Shown piece after piece: positions 1 to 9,219 of a stretch of 29,803 nt of DNA (position 1 is the stretch's first letter; each line of letters starts with the position of its first letter). This stretch comes from Ophiostoma sp. CBS 140.51 (lineage: Eukaryota; Ascomycota; Sordariomycetes; Ophiostomatales; Ophiostomataceae). The notes under the pieces are model-generated. The model was not told where the DNA came from and did no database searches. It worked only from the letters and a program-made list of their open reading frames with translations. A program made the translations under genes and the position numbers. The stretch lies in the NCBI GenBank assembly GCA_029298735.1, contig JANSLP010000375.1:1-29803 (forward strand), read 5' to 3'.

Positions 1-348
1 GGCACATCGACCATGAGATTATGGATTCGTCATTGTAAATGCTGGCGTTGAACAAATGTGGTTCCTTTGTGTTTTGAAACGGCCGTTAATATTAAAAAGG
101 GGCATCATTGAATATACGACATCTTGTCAACACCCATTCCTTACACGACATCACATATAGGCACGTCTTCCTGCAATCTAATGTTTTGATGTTTTGGTGT
201 TTTTGTCTTTTTAATTGACTACTTTACATGAATGCGTATGTGTTGCAAAAGGCCAGCAAACGCTCTTTACTGACCCAGTCACCCGTTCTTCCATTGCCTC
301 GCATGCCTGGTCTAATCTATCATTACTTCAGAACTTCAACCTCCCCCC
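1..348. other. 3' flank of RPN9
   Basis: This is AT-richer sequence beyond the RPN9 stop codon. It probably holds the 3' UTR and polyadenylation region of RPN9, which is transcribed leftward. I see no convincing gene here; an open frame on the plus strand from 215 mainly mirrors RPN9 coding sequence. Confidence 0.5.
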
Positions 349-1500
349 TCATGCCGCCCAGACATCCTGGCCGACCTGCTCGATCCAGTTGCCGAGCTGG
401 TTGACGCTGGAACCCCACTCTCCTAACCGCTGGCGCATGTTGTCGATCTGCTTCATGTCGAGGACCTTGGGCTGGACCCAGTTGATGTGCGCGACCTCGT
501 CGACCTGGTCAATGGTGCCACGCAGCAGGCCGAGGCTCAGGGCCTTCATGACCAGGTGCTCAATCTCGTCGGGCTGGACGTTGGTCTCCTGTGCAATGGT
601 GGCGAACGTCATGGAACGCTGGTGCGGAGGGCGGCGGAAGACGGCTTCCGTCAAAGCCGCGAGGTAAATCTTTTGGCGGAGCTGTCCGCTGTGCTTGTTA
701 AGCAAGGAGTTTCCGGCAATGTGCTCGGAGAGGCGCTCGTAGGCACGCAGGTCGCCACGGTTGTAGGCGAACAAAAGTTCACGCAGCCAGGCGTCGTCCT
801 CGTCCTCGGTGGTCAAGGCGTCCAAAATGGGGTGCAGCAGTAGCTCGCCAAAGTTGTAGATGCTGGACGACACGAGGGCCGCCAGACTCAGCTTATAGGC
901 ACGGTCGTGGCGGTCGTCGGCATCGAGCGAGGCAACGTCAACACAGGCCAGGTACAGCAGGGCGTTGCGGTAGTAGAGGGCAAAGTCGAGCTTGGCCTGG
1001 TAGTAGAGCGAGCTGGTGTCGTAAAAGGCGGCATGAACGATATTCTCGACAGCATCAAATGTGTCCAGCACGCGCTCAGCGTTGTCTAGATCACTGCGGG
1101 CGCCGTCAAAGTCGCGCAGCGACAGCTTGACACGCGCCACGGCAATGGTGGCAAAGACAAAGGCGTCCTGCGAGTCCTCGTGGTCGACACGCTTGGCGAC
1201 GGACTCGAGGAAGGCCAGCCGCTCCTTGTCGTCCTTACATGACTCGGCGGCCTTCAATGCCAGGTCGACAAACTTGAGCTGGTTGATCTTGTCGGCGAAC
1301 TTGAGCACAAACACCTTGAAGAAGGGCAGACGCAGGTCCTCGCTCTGCTCGTCGTTGAACACCACCAGCAGCGCATCGGTCAGCTGGTGCCACAGCTTGC
1401 GCTCCCACAGGTTCTCAATCTCAAGGATGGCGCCCTGCAGCTCGGCCGGTGCCGCATCGCGCTGCTCGTCGAGGAAGTCGGTCAACGCCTCGGCGCTCAT
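349..1500 (-). CDS. RPN9: 26S proteasome regulatory subunit Rpn9 (PSMD13 family)
   Basis: Single-exon gene of 383 aa encoding a non-ATPase lid subunit of the 26S proteasome 19S regulatory particle. In yeast, Rpn9 helps lid assembly and lies next to Rpn5 and Rpn8. The N-terminal two thirds is helical-repeat-like (FVLKFADKINQLKF near residues 65-80, then AESCKDDKERLAFLESVAKRV). The C-terminal part, about 195-365, reads as a PCI domain with the winged-helix signature YLAALTEAVFRRP, IAQETNVQPDEIEHLVMKAL and the tail INWVQPKVLD. The length matches the usual 380-395 aa. The frame stays open 109 codons upstream, but I chose the ATG at 1500 because the protein there begins MSAEALTDFL, as expected for the family, and the extension is low-complexity and lies in the promoter. 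It is divergent from the complex I gene at 2207. No intron is needed. Identity rests on recognising the family, not on a search. Confidence 0.93.
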   Translation of the reverse strand: MSAEALTDFLDEQRDAAPAELQGAILEIENLWERKLWHQLTDALLVVFNDEQSEDLRLPFFKVFVLKFADKINQLKFVDLALKAAESCKDDKERLAFLESVAKRVDHEDSQDAFVFATIAVARVKLSLRDFDGARSDLDNAERVLDTFDAVENIVHAAFYDTSSLYYQAKLDFALYYRNALLYLACVDVASLDADDRHDRAYKLSLAALVSSSIYNFGELLLHPILDALTTEDEDDAWLRELLFAYNRGDLRAYERLSEHIAGNSLLNKHSGQLRQKIYLAALTEAVFRRPPHQRSMTFATIAQETNVQPDEIEHLVMKALSLGLLRGTIDQVDEVAHINWVQPKVLDMKQIDNMRQRLGEWGSSVNQLGNWIEQVGQDVWAA

Positions 1501-2206
1501 GGTGGCGGATGTGTGTGTTGTGGAGATGGATGGGAGACGAAAACGAATGCAATCAATCGTCGTAAAGGTCTTTGTAGGGTCGTCGAGTGGGAGGTCGTGA
1601 TGGTTCGTCAATGAGCCGATGCTTCTATGACTTTTTGTGAGGTAGAAGTGTGGTGGTTGGTTGGATTGGTGATGTGATTGTTTGGAGGCATTCAAGGTGG
1701 TCGTCACGGCAGGTAGTGGCAGGGCCGTTGGCTGGAGCTTCCTTCCTAAAGCGCCAGCTTCGCCTTCCCCTCCGAAAGACGCGGCTCGAATGCAGCCTGC
1801 TCCCAGCCAGCCAGCAGCTGCCTCCAATTGCCTCTGCTAGGCGCCGCCGTTGGCCGCAAAATCAGTTTCTCCGGGCCATGCTGGACCAAGCCGTTCCGGG
1901 GGAGGTGCCTCGCTAAATGGACTTGGCTACAGCGCGTGCCTTGTCACGTGAAGCTGTAAGGTACTAGGGAAGGAGGAACGGCCGACCGCCCTCCAATCCG
2001 CCAATGGGATCCCGAACATTACTTTTGCTTCGTTTTCGACCCACGCAAAAACGCAACAGCCGAAAAGCGTCAAGTTCACCGGATTGCTTGGGCCAGCTCG
2101 CCAACCGAGCCAATTGATACGCAGCCGCTTCGACGACTCTACAACCACGATCCTTTACCATCCCACCCCCCATCTGTCGCCTTGGGGCCTCCTATTCTCG
2201 CCACAA
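1501..2206. promoter_or_regulatory. Divergent promoter of RPN9 and the complex I 40-kDa gene
   Basis: The 706-bp interval between two divergent start codons must hold both promoters. It contains a palindromic E-box TCACGTGA at 1944-1951, of the type bound by Cbf1/USF-like bHLH proteins, and two CCAAT boxes at 1992-1996 and 2001-2005, the type bound by the Hap/CBC complex. These factors are known regulators of respiratory genes in fungi; their action here is inferred. I did not find the yeast proteasome element GGTGGCAAA in the interval. Confidence 0.6.
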
Positions 2207-3686
2207 ATGTCGTCCCTTCCGGCCGCCGCCGTGCGGTCGTCGCAGAAGATGGCTCGGACCGTCCTGCAGCAGCAGCAGCGCCGCGCGCTTTCCGACGTCG
2301 CAATCACACGCACCGGCAAGCCCATCATCCGGGTTCAGGGTGGAAGGTATGCGGAAGCTGTTTTCGCGTGGCAATGGGATGAATGCCGGGGTTGAGGTTG
2401 AGGACAATATAGCTAACCCGTCTCCTCTTTCTCAGATCTTCCCTCGGAGGTACGAATGATGCCGATAACGATACCCCTATCGACATACGAAGCTTACGAC
2501 GACTACGAATGACATGCTAACTGACTACGATAGGCCACACGGCTACGGTGTTTGGTGCCACGGGCGCCCTCGGTCGCTATATCGTCAACCGTCTTGGTGC
2601 GTCTTTTATATCCCGGGCTACGGAGACATTGGGAGACGAAGAGAGGAACACAGAAGGATAATGGAATGCTAACAGGATGTTTGTTCTCGCGTATAGCCCG
2701 GCAAGGCTGCACGGTCGTCATCCCCTTCCGCGAGGAGATGGCCAAGCGGCATCTGAAGGTGACGGGCGATCTCGGCCGGATTGTCTTCATGGAGTACGAC
2801 CTGCACAACACGGCGTCGATTGAGGAGAGTGTCCGGCACTCGGACGTCGTCTACAACCTCATCGGTCGCAACTACCCGACCAAGAACTTCTCGCTCGAGG
2901 ATGTCCACGTCGAGGGCACGGAGCGCATCGCCGAGGCTGTGGCCAAGTACGACGTCGACCGTTTTATTCATGTCTCGTCGTACAACGCCGACCCCAACTC
3001 GCCCTCCGAGTTCTACGCCACCAAGGGCCGCGGCGAGCTGGTTGCGCGCGACATCTTCCCCGAGACGACAATTGTGCGCCCGGCGCCCATGTTCGGTTTC
3101 GAAGACAACCTGCTGTTGCGTCTGGCGGGCGTCTACAACGTGCTGACTTCCAACAACATGCAAGAGCGCTACTGGCCCGTGCACGTCATTGACGTTGGCC
3201 AGGCGCTGGAGAAGATGCTGTACGACGACACGACCGCCGGCCAGACTTTCGAGCTGTACGGCCCCAAGAACTACTCGACGGCCGAGCTGGCCGAGCTGGT
3301 GGACCGCGAAATCTTCAAGAAGCGGCGGCACATCAACGTTCCCAAGGCACTACTGAAGCCGGCGGCGACGCTGCTCAACAAGCTGCTGTGGTGGCCGGTG
3401 CTGTCGGGCGAGGACGTGGAGCGGGAGTTTATCGACCAGACGATTGACGAGACGGCCAAGACCTTCAAGGACCTAGGCATTGAGAAGCCGGGCGAGATTG
3501 CCGACTTTACCTACCACTACCTGGTGAGTTCCCGACACGCCCCTATTTGCTTGATAATCTGCATAACAGTCACTAACAACCCCCTAGCAAGGATACCGTA
3601 GCTCTTCGTACTACGACCTGCCGCCAACAACAGAGCGCGAGAAGCGGGAGGACAGAAAGTACCTGCACGTCGTGGACGACCAGTAA
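2207..3686 (+). CDS. nuo-40: Mitochondrial complex I 39/40-kDa subunit (NDUFA9 family)
   Basis: Accessory subunit of NADH:ubiquinone oxidoreductase, an atypical short-chain dehydrogenase in the matrix arm. Exons by my reading: 2207-2346, 2436-2449, 2534-2596, 2697-3523 and 3588-3686, giving 380 aa. All four introns have GT..AG ends and CTAAC branch sites. The N-terminus (RSSQKMARTVLQQQQRRALS) is basic and free of acidic residues, as in a mitochondrial presequence. The Rossmann nucleotide-binding motif FGATGALG (G59, G62, G65) is created by joining exons 2 and 3, and is followed by RYIVNRLARQG. Family motifs downstream include VYNLIGRNYPTKNFS, HVEGTERIAEA, FIHVSS, STKG-like ATKGRGE and PAPMFGFEDNLL. 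The length fits the roughly 375-aa fungal proteins. The second exon is only 14 nt, and skipping it would shift the frame. The ATG at 2207 is preceded by CACAA and followed by the presequence. Confidence 0.93.
2436..2449 (+). other. nuo-40: 14-nt microexon (exon 2) of the complex I 40-kDa gene
   Basis: The upstream intron (2347-2435) has donor GTATGC, branch GCTAAC and acceptor CTCAG. The downstream intron (2450-2533) has donor GTACGA, branch TGCTAAC and acceptor GATAG. The 14 nt supply the end of an Arg codon, four whole codons (Ser-Ser-Leu-Gly) and the first base of a Gly codon, restoring the frame to HTATVFGATG. Without it, exons 1 and 3 are out of frame. Supported by consensus and frame; no transcript evidence. 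Confidence 0.85.
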
Positions 3687-4314
3687 ATGGGATGTCCGAA
3701 AGAGATGTGTTAGGTGTGTTGATCTAGAGCTGACTGCGCATTGTCAATTGTTTTTCTTTCTTTTGTTTTCCTCTGTTGACTGGACGGGGCAGTGTATATA
3801 TCTGACAATCAAAAATGCAATCAAACATAATTCAAATAGAACGATGAACAAAAGGAAGAGATGCGGGCTGTGGTCAGAGTGAATAAGCTTGACTGAATAC
3901 CCCAAACCAACTCAAGTAAAAAGGACGAGACAATTGTGGGACATAATCCAGATAAAGTCCTCAAGTGACTACGAATGAGAAGGCAGACAAATAATTGTAC
4001 ATTCATCAATTTATTTGCTGTCAATATGGCTGTCTTGAGAGTAATATGAAGTGAACGGAGTATTTGACCAGTCTTTTGATTAGACAGCCTGACGAAGGTG
4101 GCGGGCTCCTCCTTTCTTTGAAAGCGGGCGGCGTATTGAAAAATTTGGCGCTTGCCAGCCTTGGCCCGCATCTGCCCAAAAAAGCGTCTTACACGGGACA
4201 AGGCCGAGAGACAGCACCCAAAACCTCACTCTATCAACTACATCAAACAAACGTCACATAAAGCGCTCGCTTTTGAAAACCCTATCAAACATTACACCAG
4301 TGGTGGGCTACAAC
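3687..4314. other. Intergenic: 3' flank of the complex I gene and promoter of EFM5
   Basis: This tandem interval separates two plus-strand genes. The first half is AT-rich and T-rich just past the stop (about 3700-3800), as expected for a 3' UTR. The second half leads to the EFM5 start codon. Open frames here on either strand are short and unconvincing. Confidence 0.5.
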
Positions 4315-5330
4315 ATGGCCCCCGACAGCGATGATGAGCTGTAAGTGAGAGTACCTGATTTATGCGTCCTTTCAAGCCTTCTCTTCCACATGCTAATCTT
4401 TTATCTTCTTGAAGAACCCTCTCCTCGTCCGCTCTTGATGCCCTCAAGGATTTCTACAAGGAGCGCGACGAGCGTGAGAAGAAATTTGCCGAGCTGCAGG
4501 CTGCTGCGGAAGCGGCAGCCAAGGCCAAGGCCCACGCGCAAGCCGAGGCGGATGCCGCAGCGGCAGCTCTTCTCCCAGATCTGTCGATGGCCGCCTTTAC
4601 CGAAGACTGGAACGAGTCTCAGTTTTGGGTAGGTTGATGTGGACAATCTCATTATGTGACTTCTACTAACAGCTCAGTACTCCGACGAAACGGCCACTCT
4701 CCTGGCCCGGCAGCTGTTGGACGGCACCGACTCTTCGTCCTTCATCGTGGTCGTCTCGGCCCCGAGCGTCTTTATCGTGCTCAAGAACATTGTTGTAGGT
4801 TTTTTGTCCTCACTGTTTTCTGCTCTCGCTAGTTTTGCCCTCGCTTCGCTGGTTTTGCTCTTGTTTCGTGATTTTACCCTCACTTCGCTGGTTTTGCCTC
4901 ACTTCGTTCGCTAACAGTATAGAAAACGCTGCCTTATGAAAAGCAGCCGCGTATGCTCCTCCTCGAGCACGACAAACGCTTCGCCGTCTTTGGCGATGAG
5001 TTTATTTTCTACGACTTCAACGAGCCCACAAAGCTGCCTGCCTCTTTGAGGGGCACAGCCGATCGTCTCATCTGCGATCCGCCCTTTTTGAGTGAAGACT
5101 GCCAGACGAAAGCGGCTTTGACGATGCGTTGGCTGGGCAAGCCTGGCCCGGAAACACGCATCGTCTCGTGCACTGGTGAGCGCATGGCCGAGCTGATTAC
5201 GACGAAGCTGTACAAGTCGCAGGGCGTCAAGGTCACGACGTTCCTACCGCAGCACGCCAACGGCCTGAGCAATGAGTTCTATTGCTATGCCAACTTTGAG
5301 TGTGACGACTGGAAGTTCCAAGAGGAGTAG
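4315..5330 (+). CDS. EFM5: eEF1A protein-lysine N-methyltransferase (Efm5 / EEF1AKMT1 family)
   Basis: Seven-beta-strand, SAM-dependent methyltransferase of the N6-adenine-methyltransferase-like family. The yeast and human members methylate a lysine near the N-terminus of elongation factor eEF1A. Exons by my reading: 4315-4340, 4415-4628, 4678-4794 and 4923-5330, giving 254 aa. After an acidic start (MAPDSDDEL) there is an Ala/Lys/Glu-rich, coiled-coil-like stretch (about 25-60), then EDWNESQFWYSDETA (about 72-86), a hallmark of the family. The catalytic-type DPPF motif is at 171-174, within RLICDPPFLSEDC. The C-terminal strand FYCYANFECDDW also matches the family. The first intron splits the coding sequence only nine codons in. 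The third intron (4795-4922) has an odd repeated structure, annotated separately. The gene runs convergently towards UBP8. Confidence 0.92.
4815..4912 (+). repeat. Imperfect about 20-bp tandem repeat inside EFM5 intron 3
   Basis: Successive units start with GTTTTGC or GTTTTAC-like text and end with TCGCTTCGCTG or CACTTCGCTG, at about 4832, 4852, 4870 and 4889, with a weaker copy at about 4815. The final copy runs into the branch site CTAAC. The repeat is confined to the intron, is T-rich and pyrimidine-biased on the sense strand, and explains why this intron (128 nt) is longer than its neighbours. Confidence 0.75.
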
Positions 5331-5903
5331 GGGATACTCTGCTGTTGAACGTCTGTTCTTTGAATTTATTTGTTCGCCTTTGTCAGTCGTATCAACGAAT
5401 CATGATATATAGATAAAAAAGCAAAGTCTATATTTTTAGAAGGCGCCGACTGATGCCTGGGTTGTCGATGTCAAAATTTGTCTGTTCTACTAGGAGAAGG
5501 TTTCCTGACTTTGGACATACCGTTAACAATAAACAAAACCCTCTCATATTCACTGCCTCCTGTCCCACTCCGTGCAACCGGGATGCTTCAAACAATACCG
5601 AGAATATAAAGAAAAGAAAACACTAAAGTATACAAAAAAAAGAAAAAAGAGTGAAAGAAAGTAGTTGGATTGGCAGACTCCGAATTCCGAACGTATATAT
5701 AGCCACACACGGACAGACGACAAGAAGAAGCGACACCGTAACCGGGCCCAGACGAGAGGAGGGAGAGAGTGGGAAGAGAACGAAAGAAACGGAGTGTGTG
5801 ATAGAAGAAATAAAAGCAATTAAAGCAGCGCATGAAAAGGCAATCTTGTTAATCGTTAAAGGTCTGTCCACGGCACCCTTACTACATCGTCACCACCCAT
5901 CCC
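5331..5903. other. Convergent 3' flanks of EFM5 and UBP8
   Basis: A 573-bp tail-to-tail interval. It is AT-rich near 5350-5450 and 5580-5670, with AATAAA-like and A-rich tracts on both strands that suit polyadenylation of both genes. From about 5640 to 5820 the plus strand is purine-rich. No gene is supported. Confidence 0.5.
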
Positions 5904-7674
5904 TTAGGCAAGAGAGCGGATGATGTAGAAAAGAAGGTAGGCCTTGGCGCCGAGGACCTCGGAGTTGGATGCCAGCTCGACGCGGTGGTCGTTGAAGGCG
6001 AACCACTGATCACCAACGCGGCAGTAAGACACATAATGGCCGGTGTCGATCTCGCCGACATGGACGACGACACTCAAGAGGTCGTACATGCACGAGCGGT
6101 TGAGCTCGTAGCTCTCGCGTGTGTCCTGGTTGCCGCGACTGCGGTTAGTGTAGGGCAGCATGTTAAGCTGCAGCGGGAACTCGACGGGTGTGTCGACCTT
6201 GACAGCCTTGTCGTGGCGGCCCTGCTTATACTCGAAGCGCTACAACTGTTAGCGAGGAGCATGAAAAGGGTGCAAAGGGCATAAGAGGGAGCTTACCTTC
6301 AACTGGATCGACAAGACATTGGGCAAGGACTTGATGGAGGTGTGGCGACGGGCCAGCCGCGTCGAGTTGCACTTGTGGCAGCGGTACTCGCACTTGTCCG
6401 ACTTGATGTACTCCTCGTCGAGGCACTGTTGCAGTGTGAGCTTGCCCGGCGCGCCACCGGATCCCAGCAGCGCCTTTTTGGATTTCTTGAGGTTGTCAAC
6501 ACCCAAACTCAGATCTAAAAAGGACTGCACCTGGTTCGTCACGCCATTGCACTGGGTGCACGTTGTCGTGCTCTGTAGTTTGCCGTAGAATGTCTGGTGA
6601 ATAATACACGTGCACGAGTGCTCGCTACCGTGCTCGGGCTTCTTGCCGTCGCCGTTGCGCTCGTGCAGCTCCTCGGCCAAGAACTGGAAGAACTCGTGCG
6701 CATCCTGTTCTTTCGTGGTCACCAAGTTGGCAAAGGCCTTCTTCTCAGAGATCCAAAAGCTCGACAAAATGTTGGCCGCCGTGTAGCCGTTGGTGGTCTC
6801 CTGACCATAAAACTCTTGGAACACGTCGTCCATGGCACAGCTAAGGCAGTGCGGCGACTCGCAGAGCGAGCTCTGGTGGCCGTCGGACAGGTAGAAGTTG
6901 CGCAGCAGCGGGTTGTGCAAGAAACACTGCAGGATGACGTTTTGGTAGCAGGTGGCGCCGGCATTGTAGATGCCACGCAGGCCGCTTGCCCGGCACGACG
7001 CGAGGGTTGTGTTGGACGCAATATAGCGCGGGTCATCCTTGAGCGAGTCCGAGAAGAGCTCGTCGTGCTTCCGCTTGCGATTTGCTGGGGGTTTGTTAGT
7101 ATCAAAGAAAGTTATGCAGGATGCAGTCTTATTATCCTCTCTAGCGACTCCACATACTCGAGAACGAGCCGGTGCCAATCTTGCGCAGCCGCAACTCCTC
7201 TAATGTCGGGTCGTAGACAAAGTCATCGCACATGTGGCAGTACAGGGTACCGCATCGTGACTCGACATCTGTGAAGGTAGGGTTAGCCTTGCTTGTCCTT
7301 TCTCTCAGCCTTCTCTCATCTCTCCGTATCCTCCCTCTCCATCTTCACATACAGAATCTGTGGCTCTTCTTCTTGCCGTGCTTGCCAATGTCCTCCTGCA
7401 CCAGCGTCGTCGGACACTGCAGACATAGGTAGTTGGGTGTCAGGTTGGTAATGGGCTGGCCATCGGTGGCCTTTGACGTTTGGGGGACAATCGGCGGCTG
7501 GTCAAAGATCTTGCGCAGGATAATCTTGTAGTGGAAGATGGACGTGTTGATGGTGTCCTGGCCCTGCGAGAACAGCTGCTGCACGTGTTCGCAGCCGTAC
7601 AGGGGCATGCCCGGCACTGGCGCCTTGATCTTGATCGTCTTGGGCGACGACGGCGTCGTTGGACGTGTCGACAT
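5904..7674 (-). CDS. UBP8: SAGA-complex ubiquitin C-terminal hydrolase (Ubp8 / USP22 family)
   Basis: Deubiquitinase of the SAGA coactivator DUB module, which in yeast removes ubiquitin from histone H2B together with Sgf11, Sus1 and Sgf73. Exons in transcript order: 7674-7353, 7268-7158, 7084-6297 and 6239-5904, giving 518 aa. The N-terminus holds a ZnF-UBP finger (C28, H30, C84/C87, H105, then RCGTLYCHMC at 112-121). The USP catalytic domain starts at about 178 with GLRGIYNAGATCYQN, where C190 is the predicted nucleophile. Further motifs are KEQDAHEFFQFL, zinc-binding CxxC pairs (CTQC and CHKC) and the His box GHYVSYC with H475. The third-residue region reads WFAFNDHRV (N490, D491), and the yeast enzyme also has FND there. 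Each splice junction restores conserved sequence, for example SHRF-Y-VESRCG and QLK-RFEYKQG. The protein is USP22/Ubp8-like rather than a generic USP because of the N-terminal finger and overall size. Confidence 0.93.
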
Positions 7675-9219
7675 GTTGGGTGGCCGTGTGTGTGTGTATC
7701 TCTTTTTGTATCAACTCGTCTTACTTCCCCAGGGTATAATTGTTGATTGGAGGTCCAAATTGGTCAAAGAAGAAGTCTAGAAGGATGGAAGGGAATGTCG
7801 AGATGTCTTCTGATGCTCCGCCGAAAAGGAAGCTCGTAAATTCGCGAAATCGGAGGAAGTCGTCGGTCAATTCGGTCGATGGAGGGATATCAAAGGCGAT
7901 TCGGTAAATACTGTCGATAAAGTAATATTTCCGAGTTTTCAATCAATCGAACGCCCCCGCAAATGATGCTGTTTTGATCGTTCGTGATCGTAAATTTGTC
8001 GATGCTTTATTTCTGCCCTGCAAAGGCCCTCCGAAAAATGGCGGCTCCGAAAACCGACCAGCAATATTTGTCGCCTCGCCCGTGCTCTTTCTCGCAATTC
8101 TCAGTCTTCGTGTGCGTCCGTCCGTTCGTCGATCCTGTCGCATGCGCGTCGTTGCTGCGTCGTCGAGGGGTGGGTTGCCTGTTGATTCTAGGGTTGCTGT
8201 CTCGTGCAGTTCCTTTCTCGTTCTTTGCCGTCTCGTGCAAGTTGTTGGTCGATGTTGCCCCAGCTGGCGCCTTCCCTGTCGAGCCCTGTGTGTGCTCTTT
8301 CCCGTAGCGTAGCGGCGTGCGCGTGGGTGTGTCAATGCTGCTTTTTAATAGCAAGTGGACCCGCAAAGGGCACAAAGACCGGTGCTGATTGGCTGCTGTT
8401 GCTACAGCATATAGCAGGGGGTGGTGACCTGAAGATGTGTGTTTTTTTTCAGCGCTCGGAGGCAGATGCCGGTATATCGTAGTAAAGACGTCGATGGTCA
8501 TCTCAAAGCTGTCTATTCTTCTCTGGTAGATATTAGATTCATATCACTCAACTTTTAACTCTGCAGAAGGCTCTTGCGTGTAGGTAGAAGGATATGCTCG
8601 CTGTCACTGCCTGCACACAGATCCTTATCGGCACCTGATCTTGAGAGCTTATCGGGCTTTTGTTAGCGGCCGGCCGCTAAATCGGTGGGCTCTGATGGGA
8701 CGACCTATTGCGCGCCTTCCCATTGCGCCATTGCATTGGCAGGCGGCAGGAATTGGCAGGCACATGTAGGCGGCTTCCCGTGGCACACACTGCACTCACT
8801 GCCAATTAGTGGTTCTGGGACTGGCTCAACCTGCTGGGACCTGCAGCCTCGGCTTAAGTCCTCCTCATGATGTAAGAGTTGAGCTGGATTGCGGAGAAAT
8901 ATCACGGCGTTCCACGACAGCAAAAGCGAATTGACGACGCACTACGATCATCACAACGGTTTTTACAAAAGAGGGACAGACTTTACCCAAAGAGAGGATC
9001 GCACAGGATACAAATACCATTCAAAGTTGAATGTGGACCAGTTTGCGACCCCGCGTGCCCAGCTGTCGGCCGTCTTTTCAGCTCCGGTCAACATCCTATT
9101 GCTCCGGACCGTCAGATTTTCAGTCATTTTTGTCACCATCTACGCCACTTAAACGCCGTCCATTGTCCGCCAAAAGGCCCCTAGTACAGGCCTTACAACA
9201 CCCCCATATAACCACCAGA
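7675..9219. promoter_or_regulatory. Divergent promoter region of UBP8 and the LACTB2-like gene
   Basis: A 1545-bp head-to-head interval with no convincing gene. Around 8060-8340 several frames are open on both strands, but none resembles a known protein and codon use is unlike the neighbouring genes. The notable elements are a perfect 18-bp palindrome at 8663-8680 and a run of related GGCAGGCGGCAGG/TTGGCAGGC segments at about 8735-8765. An in-frame ATG at 9031 lies upstream of the chosen start of the downstream gene. Confidence 0.5.
8663..8680. promoter_or_regulatory. Perfect 18-bp palindrome, possible Zn2Cys6 factor site
   Basis: The sequence TTAGCGGCCGGCCGCTAA is identical to its reverse complement. 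Its core contains CGG-N4-CCG, the inverted CGG arrangement recognised by many fungal Zn(II)2Cys6 dimers. It lies 540 bp upstream of the LACTB2-like start codon and about 1 kb from the UBP8 start. The palindrome is directly visible; binding by such a factor is inferred. Confidence 0.5.

Noticed and set aside
1501..1827. In-frame N-terminal extension of RPN9 by 109 codons from an upstream ATG at 1827
   Set aside because: The extension is low-complexity, lies in the divergent promoter, and the family start MSAEAL fits the ATG at 1500.
8007..8501. Several open frames on both strands in the UBP8/LACTB2-like promoter
   Set aside because: Frames are open on both strands at once, with no domain and unlike codon use; likely composition effect.
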